DNA of 64,000 nucleotides from Juglans regia (taxonomy: Eukaryota; Streptophyta; Magnoliopsida; Fagales; Juglandaceae): positions 24,564,270 to 24,628,269 of the forward strand of contig NC_049903.1 in NCBI RefSeq assembly GCF_001411555.2. Reading direction: 5' to 3'. Positions 12,801 to 23,203 of the stretch are shown one piece after another (position 1 is the first letter of the stretch; the number at the start of each line of letters is the position of its first letter). The translations under genes were made by a program, and so were the position numbers. The notes under the pieces are model-generated. The model was not told the DNA's origin, made no database searches, and was given only the letters and a program-made list of their open reading frames with translations.

Positions 12801-14241
12801 AGTCTAGGGGTATTTTTGTAAATATCCAATATTTTTGAAGCCTTTGATTTTGAACCTATCCATAAGAGTATTAACCCTAACTTAGACACGATTTAGGTAG
12901 CTACGATGCTAATTTTGAATTTTCCCGGAAGTTTGTAAGTTGGTCTTTAACTTACATCTTGATAAATTTCTTATGAATTATTGATAAATACTTCATTTAT
13001 TCTTCAATTATCATTTTGAACATAAATTATCATGTTATATGACACATCGAGTGCATACTTACATAACATATGGCATTTTCACCATTTTTGCTTATTACAT
13101 TTATAAATGTCATTTTTTTTTATGAAATTTACTACAAATGCACATGCCATGAAAAACATTTTTTTAAAAGCATAGCATGAAAATCATTTTGTCACGACCC
13201 CAAAGGCCAAGATGAGGAATTATCCTTGTGGAACTCCTCTGTCCACTCTGGAGTGTTTAATAATGGAGTAATAACCCCGAAGTTGACGAAGAACAGTCAA
13301 CAGGTTTCGAATAGGTTCTTTTTAAAGAACGCTGGAGCAAAGACAACATGTTATGACACCTAACGTTGGTGGGTGTACACGTTATGATTTTTATGATGTT
13401 ATGTTATTTACCAATGCATTGAGAACGAATCTATAGATAACGTAGTTTCAATGTAAGTTATATTACGGTCACCAGCAGGTACTCACAGTGCATATGGGGA
13501 ACTGTGACAATACCACACGTTATGTTATTAATTAAGATAATGATGTAAGTCTATGATGAATTTATGATGAAATTTTTATGAAGAAGTTATGTCTTTTAAA
13601 AAATGATGATGAAATTACTTACTGAGTAAAAACCCGTGTCTTCATGTTTTTAAAAAGTTATTGAGGAATCTAGATGGGAGACGTGCATACTGATTTTTCG
13701 CATCTCATGCATTGCATATTTATCATTTTTTATGATAGATTTATCTTTGTGTCAGTTAATTGTTTAACTTATTGAGATTTCGAGTAAATCTCACCCTTTT
13801 ATGGGACCACTATTATTCCACTCGGAATGATAGAAGTTATGTCATGAATTGACTAGGATGAGATTGATGGAGCACTGGATTCGCATGATTGAGGAGGAGT
13901 TGGATTTGGAGAGGAGGCTGGACTTAATTTTGATGTTCATAGCCCAAGTCCTTTATGCTTTAGATCACATTTAGAGAATAATATGACTTTGTATATAAGT
14001 CTATGCTACTTTAGTATTTCGAACATGATGATTATCTAATGAAGTTGGGATGTTTTATTTATTCTGGTATATTTTTCACCTTAACCTTTTATTTCTGCTG
14101 CGATTATTGCATACTACTAGTTGCATACTAGGATACATTGTATATTAACTATCATGAACGGGAGTATGTAATTTTGTGTTGCATATCCCGATGCTCTAAG
14201 TCTTCGTTCCATCCCAAGCAGAGATTAGGGGCGTCACAACA
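9851..14241 (+). repeat. Module L, copy 2: long LTR-type region ending at a primer-binding site
   Basis: A 4.4-kb non-coding stretch that parallels copy 1 and ends GGGGCGTCACAACA just before a tRNA-iMet primer site, so at least its 3' part is a 5' LTR. The LTR start is not certain. TGTCACGACCCC at 13190 would give a 1052-bp LTR with imperfect inverted ends, but copy 1 shows homology running through that point, which favours a much longer LTR. Inside, 10000-10130 repeats a block of 9870-9970 in tandem (TGGTGCAAT). The reading frames are short and unlike known proteins. Confidence 0.5.
11971..11980 (+). promoter_or_regulatory. Candidate TATA box in module L
   Basis: CCTATAAATAC sits in a CT-rich, unstructured region and is followed about 30 bases on by CACCCCCACCATAGC. 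Plant LTR promoters often look like this, and the equivalent position of copy 1 has TTTATAAG. There is no transcript evidence. Confidence 0.3.
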
Positions 14242-14242
14242 G

Positions 14243-14254
14243 TGGTATCAGAGC
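14243..14254 (+). promoter_or_regulatory. Primer-binding site (initiator methionine tRNA type)
   Basis: TGGTATCAGAGC, complementary to the 3' end of plant initiator tRNA-Met, lies one base after the LTR end (...CACAACA). This is the minus-strand priming site of an LTR retrotransposon and fixes the element orientation as plus. Confidence 0.85.
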
Positions 14255-14401
14255 AGCTCGACTCTGGGTAAACCCAAATGTCCTTAGGAACCTTATGCTA
14301 GAATATTGGTTTAAATCATTAGTCTTGCATAGGCTTGAATCCTACAGTTAGAGCTTGGTCTGATACACGCATATATCGCATGACGGAAGGATTAAGACGA
14401 G

Positions 14402-15361
14402 ATGACACGTGGTAGACAAGAGAGGAACGCTGATGGATCTAACATCCATAGAGATCAGGATCATTGTTTCGATGGAGGACATGATTTGGCGGACGCGATT
14501 CGTCAAATGACGGAGACCATGAAGCAGCAATAGGAAGTAATCCTGAGGCAGAACCAGCAACGCAAGTTGATTTAGAACCGAGGGTGTTCCTACGAGAAGT
14601 TCCTAATATATAGATACCCCAATGATTAGAGATTGAGAAATATCACCATTTTGACTTGGGGGAGGTTTAAGGAGGAATTTGACAATCGTTTCTTCCCAGA
14701 ATCAATGAAGACCCAGAAGGCCTAGGAGTTTGCCACGTTGGTACAAGGCAATCTCACTGTTGAGCAGTACGCTGCGAAGTTTATGGAGCTGGGAAGGTTT
14801 TCCCCACACTTGATTGCTACTGAGAAAATGCAAGCCCAGAAGTTTCAAGCATGGCTGAATCCTAGAATTCACAGTTATGTGGCTGGATTCCGCATCCACA
14901 ACTTCCAAGAGTTGGTTAATGTGGTTGCAATAGCAGAGGCGGAACAGCGAAATGTGATAGCTCAGATCAACCTCGAGAGAAAGAGGGCTTCTACCTTCAC
15001 TAATGGTGAGAATAATGCTAAGAGGAGGATTATTTAAGGAGCTAACAAGGGAAAAGGCGTTATAATAGCTCCACCTGTCACCTGAAAGAAATGTGGAAAG
15101 AACCACAGTGGTGAATGTCTTGTGGGCCTAGGAGAGTGCTACCGATGCAGACAATCGTGGCATATGATCCAGGAATGCCCACAGAATGTTCAAGGAGGAA
15201 ATAACATTCCTAGCAAACGGCCCAATCAGAGGCCACTTGCTCAAGCCAGAGTTTATGCCATCACCCCTGGTGATATCAGCGAGGAAATCCCCGAGGTCGA
15301 GGAAACAGACGTTATCACTGGTATTTTCCTTCAATGGATATCCTTCGCAGTTATGTGGTAG
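14402..15361 (+). pseudogene. Ty3/gypsy gag remnant
   Basis: The likely start is at 14402 (MTRGRQERNADG). Interrupted blocks match gypsy Gag: WGRFKEEFDNRFFPESMKT, then at 14738-15037 QGNLTVEQYAAKFMELGRF and FQELVNVVAIAEAEQRNV. Two zinc-binding blocks follow, KKCGKNHSGEC near 15088 and C-X2-C-X4-H-X4-C (CYRCRQSWHMIQEC) at 15137-15178, the usual pair in this lineage. In the second knuckle the conserved Gly before His is Trp. Many stops are present, several of the CAG/CAA-to-TAG/TAA kind. The N-terminal part appears shortened near 14620-14660. Protease, RT and integrase are missing: similarity stops just where protease should begin and LTR sequence follows. Confidence 0.85.
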
Positions 15362-16015
15362 TTTCCACTACCATTCCCCACCCGGAATAGTAGAAGCTGT
15401 GACAGGTACCCAAGATCATGGACATGATAAATGAGTTAATGGAAGATGAGTTCACTGTAGAGGCTGACTATGACTTTACGACCGCTCTTTTGAAAGTCAC
15501 GACCCAACGCCTTAGGGACCTTTTGGAAGCACTCAATAAGGAAAAAGATGAAACCAAGACCGTAAGAGCCTCTACGATCAAGGACCATTTGGATTTTGTA
15601 ACTGGTTACTTGAATCAAGCAAAGGATTCCTGAGTGGAGGCCAAAGAAGTTGCCTCTAGCTTGGGACTTTTAGAACCAGAGCCCCTGAAGACTAGGGGTA
15701 TTTTCTTGAGTCTCACTAGCCAATGGACCTTAGTGCTAGTGAAGTTTCTTGTCTAATACTTTTGAAGAGCACGTTATGTTAATACAATATTTGGGTTATG
15801 TTTAATCTTATAGTACCATGTGCTAATGCAACTACTTTAGGCATTGCTTAGTTTTACACGAACTTTACATTTTCTGTTGTGTTATTTATTGCATATTGCT
15901 AGTATACATAGGTGCATTGCATCTTATCTGTCATGCACGATGGTGTAGCCTTGTGTTGCATGTCCCGTCGTTTCAGTCATCGTCCAATCCCAAACTAGGG
16001 CTGGGGGCGCCACAT
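15358..16015 (+). repeat. LTR 3'-end fragment (C)
   Basis: It begins with GGTAGTTTCCACTACC and CGGAATAGTAGAAG, like 13795-13835 and 16105-16145. It ends with the GCATTGCATC, CATGCACGATGG, GTTGCATGTCCCGTCG and GGGGGCGCCACATG blocks that match the LTR end at 14241. It directly follows the truncated gag, so the element lost everything between gag and the 3' LTR. A short coding-like stretch lies within it at 15418-15633. Confidence 0.5.
15418..15633 (+). CDS. Unrecognised 71-codon reading frame inside LTR fragment C
   Basis: I do not recognise this product. It is acidic and helix-prone (MDMINELMEDEFTVEADY, then TTQRLRDLLEALNKEKDET and NQAKDS), with a heptad-like Leu spacing that could make a short coiled coil. 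The sequence after the stop stays similar in style (VEAKEVASSLGLLEPE), so it could be one exon of a captured fragment or a decayed gag piece. It has no counterpart in the other LTR fragments (404-812, 13780-14241, 16095-16520). A chance reading frame is quite possible. Confidence 0.2.
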   Translation: MDMINELMEDEFTVEADYDFTTALLKVTTQRLRDLLEALNKEKDETKTVRASTIKDHLDFVTGYLNQAKDS

Positions 16016-16094
16016 GTGATGTTCATGTCATGATGCATCCATGCCATTTTACTATCATGCATGTATATGTATACTATTTGGAGCTTACATGTAA

Positions 16095-16520
16095 ACAAAT
16101 CTCACTTGGTAGTTTCAACTACAATCCTTCCTGGAATGATAGACGATATGTCAGGAAATAGAAGAAGAGCACGATCACCTGGAGGATGTTGAGTAAAGTA
16201 GGGGAGTAGCCTCGAGAAGATTGAGAGAGATGATACTCTAATTTTGGGTATTGCTTTGGAATTGATAGTGGCAGGAACCATATTATAACTTCTGGTTATG
16301 TGAATAATATGGAATTATGATTACGTTTTGGGATATAGCATTTGGTACTTGTGTATTTCTCAAAGAAAAAAATTATCCGCTATGAGCAATGCATACTGTT
16401 ATATGTATACTAGGCGCACTGCATCTTTAACTATTGTGAACGGGTGTATGTGACCTTGTGTTACATGTCCCGACGCTTTAAACTCTGTCAAATCCCAAGC
16501 AGAGTTTGCGGGCATCACAT
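16095..16520 (+). repeat. LTR 3'-end fragment (D)
   Basis: Blocks TGGTAGTTTCAACTAC, CTGGAATGATAGACG, GTATACTAGGCGCACTGCATC, TGTGAACGGGTG, TGTTACATGTCCCGACG and CGGGCATCACATG follow the same order as the LTR end at 13780-14241. No primer site survives after it. Confidence 0.5.
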
Positions 16521-17700
16521 GTTTAGTCAGTAAACAGCGAAAGGACACATATATGTATGCTTTGGCAAGGAATTGCCCTCTAAGGCATAGACACACAGAT
16601 CTATAAAACATGGTGTGGAATCACCCTCTTAGTGAAACACATATTTAGATAAATATGGCAACAAATCACCCTCCAAGGAATTACCCTCTTACGCATTATA
16701 CTTTAAAGCACGAGTATTATCTAGGCGAGTAATCACCCATCGCTCTAGTAGATCTAATCCATAAAATCATATCGGTTTCACTTGTACAACTGCCAACACA
16801 CAGAGGTGCATCACATAGATATTCATCACACAGACATTCATTGCCTAATGGAAACAAGGAATGAGTTGCTCCATTGCTCGACATTGGGGAAATCCCTTCT
16901 ATCCAATTGACATGGTGCAAGCCATCGCTTGTATCCTAACATAGGTCAACTCTCACATAGAGATAACATGGTTCACTGGGGAACATCTACCCGAAGACAC
17001 CAAAATGTGATATGCCAGCATATTCTACATAATGACTATCAGGTGAGTCCAATACGATACCACCCCACCCGAATCATTCGCAAAGAATCCCTCTACTCGC
17101 TTGAACCTTGTGGTGACATCTCGCAGAAATGGGCCTAGGGAACTCCATCCCATCGCATGAATATTGATCCACGGTACACTTACTCACACTTGCTCACACA
17201 AATATGTAGATATTCAAGCCGGCATCATGAATTAGTGAAAAACAGCAAACACATTTAAAGTCTTGGAAAATAGGAAATGAATGTAAGATAAACATAAGAT
17301 CCAAAACTGATTTATTCAAGTCAGAAAGGGGAAGGTTACAAAAAATGCAAATACCTCTTATGTACAACATTCACCCTACATTTCTCAATCCTGTCCTAGA
17401 AGCTAACCTACCTCACATCGTCGAGCTCGCTACTTCTTTGCTCCCTCTAAAAACTTCGGCTCCACGAGTTCTCAGGTGTCTAAGATCGTAAAAGTGAGAT
17501 TTTTTCCCATGTCTAAATCTATTTTATAGGGTGGGACTTTCAGACGTCATTCTGACATATATCTAGCTTTAGATATACTTGAATATGAGTCCTTTAGCCT
17601 TGACTGTCGCACTGCAAGATGATAGAGACAAACGGTCAGGGCATGGTTCACACTTCTCTATGGCTTGCCAACTTCTCAGTGCATCATTGAATGAGGGTCT
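16521..17700. repeat. Non-coding repeat module X, copy 2
   Basis: Aligns with copy 1 (813-1700) and, more closely, with copy 3 (29950-31110): ATCCACGGTACACTTACTCACA at 17168, GAATTAGTGAAAAACAGCAAACAC at 17230, AGTCTTGGAAAATAG at 17258, TTCACCCTACATT at 17370 and TCAGGTGTCTAAGAT at 17473. It is uninterrupted at about 17370, where copy 3 carries a 718-bp insertion, so it acts as an empty site. No coding region recognised. Confidence 0.55.
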
Positions 17701-18380
17701 TCCACGTGGTGTCGGGTCATATCTCTTTGTTCAGATGATATGACTTCTCGAGTCGTACTCCCTTTAGTAAACCCACTCCAGATGCGACCCTTCAGGTAGA
17801 ATGTGGACTTCTACGTACGACACTACCACTCATCTAAGTATCTTCCATGTTGTTCCGAAAGGCTTCCATATCTAGCACAATTTGTCCTTGACCGTAGCTC
17901 GTCTTGGGTGAGTCGCCTTGTCTCATAAGAACCGCTGAACTCTTTAGCTCCACATTCTCGCCTACATGGAGGGGACTTTTCTAGCTCACCAACCATGGGG
18001 CGAGACTCGCATCTCCACCTCACTCAAGGACATATCTGTCAGCCTAGGATAAAAGCTCGATTAAAAGAATTATCAATTCTTATAACCCTCCACATAAATA
18101 TCAATCCTATAATCAAATTTCCAAAATCTGATAAAAAGTTAAAGCCTCCGTTTTCTACAACTAAAAGTAGCATACAGCTTGCCCAAGTTGAGTTTAGTAA
18201 AAGTAGATCTTAGAATGAGGCCAACGAGTTGAGTTGTTTTCAGCTAACTGGGTTGCGGGTCATGCACTACACGGTTTGGTCTTCATACACACGGGTTGGG
18301 TCCATTTCATAGGCTTGACCCATGGGTCCTAATGATTTTTCTTGGATATTTTAACTAACGATTTTACGTCATTAAGGTCT
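17701..18380. other. No gene seen
   Basis: Continues the retroelement-like character of module X to about 18240 (GAGGGTCTTCC near 17692 parallels 1650), then unique-looking sequence. I see no coding frame, RNA gene or terminal repeat. Confidence 0.4.
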
Positions 18381-18560
18381 GGTTTGTTTTTTATAATTCA
18401 TTTTATTTTATTTCATTATATTATTATAATTTTTTAAAATTTTTATTTAAAATAAAATAAAAAATTTAATTTATTTAAATTTTTAAATAAAAATAATATT
18501 TAAATAATATTTTATTCAATTTTTATTTTAATCTCAATTCATCTGTAAAAATAAATGAAA
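18381..18560. mobile_element. AT-rich MITE-like repeat
   Basis: Nearly pure A/T core with TTTTATTTCATTAT, AATAATATTTAAATAATATTTTATTCAA and a flanking AATTCATCT motif, the same style as 31993-32160 and 34405-34606, here in opposite orientation. Terminal repeats are too worn to place. Confidence 0.4.
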
Positions 18561-19640
18561 CTTAACTCAACAGTGACCCAATCAAGGTTAAGTTCTAAGA
18601 TCCAATAGTTTAAGGTCTAATATCCTTTAAGTCCAATTTCTAATCCCTCTAATTAACCTCAATAAAGATGAATTTAAGGCCTAACCAAAATTCCCACTCA
18701 GGCCTGATCAACTAAATTTAACGCCACGTAATGACCCATTGCGCTAAAAGTGGCTTGATTGAGGGGATGACCACTTTAACTATTGTGCAGACTCACAACG
18801 GGATAACACTCCCACTGTGTCGGTAAAACAGTATCTGTGAAATTGGAACGGGTCTCTCCTGATCCTGACAATGTGCCTAAGAATACGACTTAACATTAAT
18901 CCATCCGAGGACAAGTGTTTGGTTTGCCAGACTATCTCATCTGGTTATGTCATCTCGTCTATACGAAAGAGATAGTTATATACAGAAGAGAGAGTTTTGT
19001 CTATCTAAACAATTAATTTTTTAAACTCATTTTATTATTTTCTGATATAAATAGTAAAAAAAAAATCATATACAGTGAAAAGAATTCTTTTATAATTAAA
19101 ATAGAATAATCAATAAGTCCTTATTATAATAATATATTTTTACAATGAAATTGATAATTTTGTGAGTATTGAATAAAAGTACATTTTAGAATTTTATTGA
19201 AAAATTCAAAATTAATAAATTATTTAAAACAAATCTACGACATAATTCATATACTTATTTATTACAATAATCAAAACTATTATAATTTATAATTAGAATA
19301 AAAAATGACGAATTTCATATATATAGAAAAATAAATAGATAAAAAATATTTCAAAACAAGAGAAATTATAAATTTTGGCCAACAACTTCCCAATATATTT
19401 TTAGGATTTAAATTATTATTTAGAATAATAATATCTTTAAGAATAATATCTTTTAAAAAAGAGAAATTATTTTTTCGAATTATAGGATAATTTAGGCCAA
19501 CAACTTCCTAATATATTTTGAGATTTTGAATTTATTTATGATAGATTTTTTAATTACTCATAAATATTATTTTTTATTAATATATTCATAACTATTACTC
19601 AATCATTGGTGGGACCCACCTCTTCATTAAAGAGTGCTTC
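18561..19640. other. AT-rich intergenic sequence, nothing recognised
   Basis: No coding frame. It includes a TCTCATCTGGTTATGTCATCTCG patch near 18950, resembling the MITE at 19865-20011, and long AT-rich runs at 19010-19580 with AACAACTTCC-AATATATTTT occurring twice (19381, 19500). No further feature supported. Confidence 0.4.
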
Positions 19641-19850
19641 TACACCCACACATGGGGGATCTTGATTGGGATCCCGCCCAGTGTTTTTCTTTTCTTTTTC
19701 TTTTTTCCTTTTTCTTCATACATTTTTTTATCATTATTAAATATTTTTTTAAAAAAAATTCACAACATTAATAAAAAATACTTACTTAATAATTAAGTTA
19801 AAAAAAAAAAGCCAATTGGGATCCCAGTTGGGAATGCCCAATTGTGGTTT
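19641..19850. mobile_element. Small MITE-like element with GGGATCCC ends
   Basis: The left end carries GATTGGGATCCCGCCCAG (19671-19690), the right end CCAATTGGGATCCCAGTTGGG (19812-19832). The 120-base core is T-rich then A-rich. Repeated GGGATCCC near both ends of a short AT-rich body suggests a MITE; the exact terminal bases and target duplication are unresolved. Confidence 0.35.
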
Positions 19851-19864
19851 TAGTATTTTCCTTT

Positions 19865-20011
19865 AACAAATCTCAAAAAGTCAAAACCATCTCATTTCAT
19901 CATCTAAACATTTACATTTTTACAAATTATCTCATCTTATCTTAACTCAAAAAATCTCATTACTATTCAAAACATCTTATCTCGTCTTATTTGAATTATC
20001 CAAACTACGAC
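19865..20011. mobile_element. Fragment of ATCTCATC-type MITE
   Basis: ACCATCTCATTTCATCATC, ATCTCATCTTATCTTAACTC and ATCTTATCTCGTCTTATTTG in series, ending in TATCCAAACTACGAC. This is the purine/pyrimidine language of the MITE at 34405-34606 (GAGTTGAGATGAG on the other strand). The PIF/Harbinger target site TTA (20012-20014) lies at its edge. Confidence 0.4.
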
Positions 20012-21186
20012 TTAGAGCATTGGCATTTGATTGGCTATCATATTCTTCAAAATTTGACTAATATGTAACTTTTTTACTTTTAACTAATCACTCAAAATTT
20101 CAAGTCTACATTGGATTAGCCATCACATTCTTTATAATAAAAAAATATTTTTATTTTTTATTTTTTATATTTCTTTAATTAATTTTTATTTTTTAATAAC
20201 TTTTTATTTTATTTTTTCATAATCTTTAATAACCTCTCACAATCATATTCATTTTCATTTTTACAATTCAATAATCTATAATATAACAATCTCACATGTA
20301 AATAAAAATCTCATAAGTATAATCTATGATTTAGATCTAGACCCTGTTATAAAACTGACCTCTGGAGCTCTCTCTCCATTTGGCTCAAGAGTTTTTAACT
20401 TTAAAACCGAAACCAAAATACACAATTGATAAGGTCGCATAAATGTGCTTACAATATCTCATCCACAAAAAAATATAGTCATTAATTGGAAAGCATCCTC
20501 AGAAAATATGCTTATAGTTGTCATCAAATTGGACAATCAGGTCTCAAAGATTTCACGTTATCATTGGAGCCATATGCTAAGATATTTAGAGAAGGTAACA
20601 TATGTAATGGTAACTACAAATAATTAGCAGAAAACAAGAGACAACTTCAGGAACAACCAAATCTAAGTGAAAATTTTAATGAAGGAAGAATGGAAGGAAA
20701 CACCCTCGATCCATGGGCTATCAGATCAAAGGCATCCAAATAAGAGGCATATTCGAATACATATAGCACAAACAGAAATATATAACAACCAAATATAAAA
20801 GTTTCATCACTGTCTACTATAATCCAACACTGCCTGCTATAATATATAACACCCAAAATATGATCCAACAGATGGTAGTGCTTCACAACAAGTTTCATCA
20901 CTTGAATAAAAAATATATAACACCCAAAATATAAAAGTTTCATGAGTACAACATTCACATATAGTTGCTGCCAACAGTCACATATACCCATATTTAAAGT
21001 CCAAAATAATAAAAGGCCACAAAATAGCATAGGCAATAGTTGTTGCCCAGCCACATGTATTTCAACCATATGTGACTACCCAGCTACTAAAACCAATTGT
21101 AAAGTGTTTAATTACAATATTAAGTGGATAAGAACAAAATCCCAAAACATTACACCAACAAAATGCTACACATTTTCAAAAGGTTG

Positions 21187-21214
21187 AGATGGAGATGGAG
21201 ATGGAGATGGAGAT
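21187..21214. repeat. GGAGAT microsatellite
   Basis: Four and a half direct copies of the hexamer within the 3' coding end of the Myb/SANT-like gene; on the minus strand it encodes alternating Ser-Pro. Same length in the second copy (62200-62227). Confidence 0.85.
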
Positions 21215-22144
21215 CGCTTTCTTGAATCCTCAAAAATCTCTTTTTGAAGATTCAAGAAATACTCTTACTGCATTCCATTCATGCCAGCAAGATCCATCTT
21301 CATTATCTTTATATCGATCTTCCTTTTCTCCATATCATTCTTCTTCTTTTTTTCCACTAGTAATTCAGCCCTATCAGCATTCAAATTGCTGACCGCTTGT
21401 CTTCTTTCAAAGATGAAGATGGCTATATCATTTCTCATGCTAGTTAAGGCCCCAATAAATTCAGCATCGAAAGATTCTCTAGCCTTCCTCTTTATCTCCT
21501 TTTCTTTCTCAACCTTCTTGCCTAGAGGTCTCTCAGAAATGACCTCTATGTTGTCATCTATCATGTCGTCTCCTAGTAGAGTCGACTCCACCATAGCTGG
21601 GCGTTTCCCATGTAGTTTCTTTCTCATTGACAATATGGACATATGTTGCTGCCATTTTGATTGGTGTCTCAATAGACACCAACAATGTTCCATGTCGTAA
21701 GTGGCATTCTCAATCTCTTTATACATGATTTTGGCTCGTTCAATCTAAATATACAAAGTAGTGAGAATGTGAGAAGAGAATTTCAGCAACAAATTTTAGA
21801 ATTGATGGAATTAGAAACTCATACATTGTCCTCATGCACCATCACACCACTTAGATGCAATGATTCTACTTGGGCCACAACAGCACAAAACTTATTTGTG
21901 CATTTTTGGATCACGAACCATCGTTGGTCAATGACCCCCCAGAACGATTTGTCATGCTAGGTTTTTTATGCTCATTGTAATAATCGCTAATTCTCTCCCA
22001 CATTTGTGAAGATTTTTGGCTTGTCCCACGTATAGCATCCATGCTAATGTTGAGCCAAGCAGACACGAGAAGATTGTCCTCCTCTACAGTGAAAGACACA
22101 TCTTGTTGTGTTTTCTTACGAGGTGGCCTTTTTTCACCTTCCAA
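21189..22144 (-). pseudogene. PIF/Harbinger ORF1: Myb/SANT-like DNA-binding protein (copy 1)
   Basis: Exon 1 (from 22144) starts MEGEKRPPRKKTQQDV and carries a trihelix/SANT-like core: FTVEEDNLLVSAWLNIS, GTSQKSSQMWERISDYYNEH. A one-base shift near 21915 moves reading to IQKCTNKFCAVVAQVESL, the typical end of this domain. Exon 2 (21726 leftwards) holds the C-terminal NAM-associated domain (CWCLLRHQSKWQ; RPLGKKVEKEKEIKRKARE), a Lys-rich coiled coil and a SPSPSPS tail made by a GGAGAT microsatellite. In PIF-type elements this protein helps the transposase bind the ends and enter the nucleus. A stop (complement of 21265-21267) replaces the Gln present in the copy at 62278-62280. Host-derived relatives of this domain exist, but context favours the transposon. 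Confidence 0.75.
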
Positions 22145-22549
22145 TTATGTTGCTTGGAGTACAACATTATCATGTCAATTGGCCATTGGGGTGCTGGAGA
22201 TAGCTTGTTCACCACTTTGCAATAGTGGTAAAGAATGGATGTTCATCAAATGTAGTTTCCATACTTGATTCGCATATAATTGAACAAAATCATATCTAGA
22301 CTCATAATTCCAGCTTATATATAAAAACAGATTGTAAAACAGATTCTATCCTTGATTCTCATTTTTTTTATGAGTATAACAGTAATGACATTTAAGTTGT
22401 AAAAATACAGTAATGACATCTATAAGCTAGATGCTCAGTAAATGGAAACAAATAGCAACTGCTATAAGCACTTGTTCAAACAACAGCTTAAACAAAATAT
22501 TGAAAAAATAAGCAAGATGGTCAGTAATGGAAACAACCAGCAATTGAAA

Positions 22550-22686
22550 TAAGCTGGATGCTCAAATAGCAGCTCAAACAGCAATTGAAATAAGCTGGAT
22601 GCTCAAACAGCAGCTCAAATAAGCTGGATGCTCAGTAATGGAAACAAGTTGCTATTTGTTTCCATTACAGAGCATCCAGCTTATTT
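22550..22686. repeat. 41-bp tandem repeat running into a 31-bp-arm hairpin (copy 1)
   Basis: A unit GCAATTGAAATAAGCTGGAT plus about 20 bases is repeated in tandem, then flows into a foldback: left arm 22617-22647, loop 22648-22655, right arm 22656-22686, with one mismatch. The arm core is AAGCTGGATGCTC. In the copy at 63628-63697 the arms match perfectly, so the mismatch here is newer than the duplication. Confidence 0.85.
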
Positions 22687-23203
22687 TTTCAATATTTACT
22701 GGCATCTGAGGAAATCATAATAGATGCCAAACATTTACAGAGCAAAATGTTTTACTTACCATCCCAGAACCCAATTTCCCTTTCACATTCAGACGCCAAC
22801 TCCATTACCTCTGGCTCATAATAGTCCCCTCAAAAAAATCAAGGCACCCAAATGTATGAATGAAATCCTTTAATTAATGCCTCAGGACCAATTTGTTTTA
22901 ATTAATCAATGGCACCCAGAGAATGCCTTTAAGTTAATCCTTTCCTTTCTACTGTCCAGAACGTATGAACGAAATCAATGGCACCCAAACAATGAAAACC
23001 AATAACCTACAAAAATAACATCAATTGAACCCAAACAAGCCTAAACAAAATCAACAAAATAAAAAAAAAAAACGAAAATAACATCAAAGGCACCCACAGA
23101 TCATAGATCCACTTTCAACAAGCATGCATTTAAAATGAACAAAATCAAACCCAAGGAAATCCAAACAAATTGAGCAAAATAAATGAGAAAAATCAAGGCT
23201 AGG

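Noticed and set aside
13190..14241. A clean 1052-bp LTR from TGTCACGACCCC to GTCACAACA
   Set aside because: Tempting because the ends are partly inverted, but copy 1 is homologous on both sides of 13190 (around 9500-9830), so the boundary is not supported; kept only as a candidate.
20445..21187. Frames of 60-140 codons left of the Myb/SANT-like exons
   Set aside because: No family resemblance, no consistent codon pattern between the two 99%-identical copies; taken as non-coding Harbinger interior.
21187..21214. GGAGAT repeat as an independent microsatellite locus of interest
   Set aside because: Identical length in both copies and encodes the Ser-Pro tail of the Myb/SANT-like protein; listed as a feature only.
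22530..22686. CRISPR-like spaced repeats
   Set aside because: The repeats are a tandem plus hairpin without regular unique spacers, and the genome is a plant nucleus.
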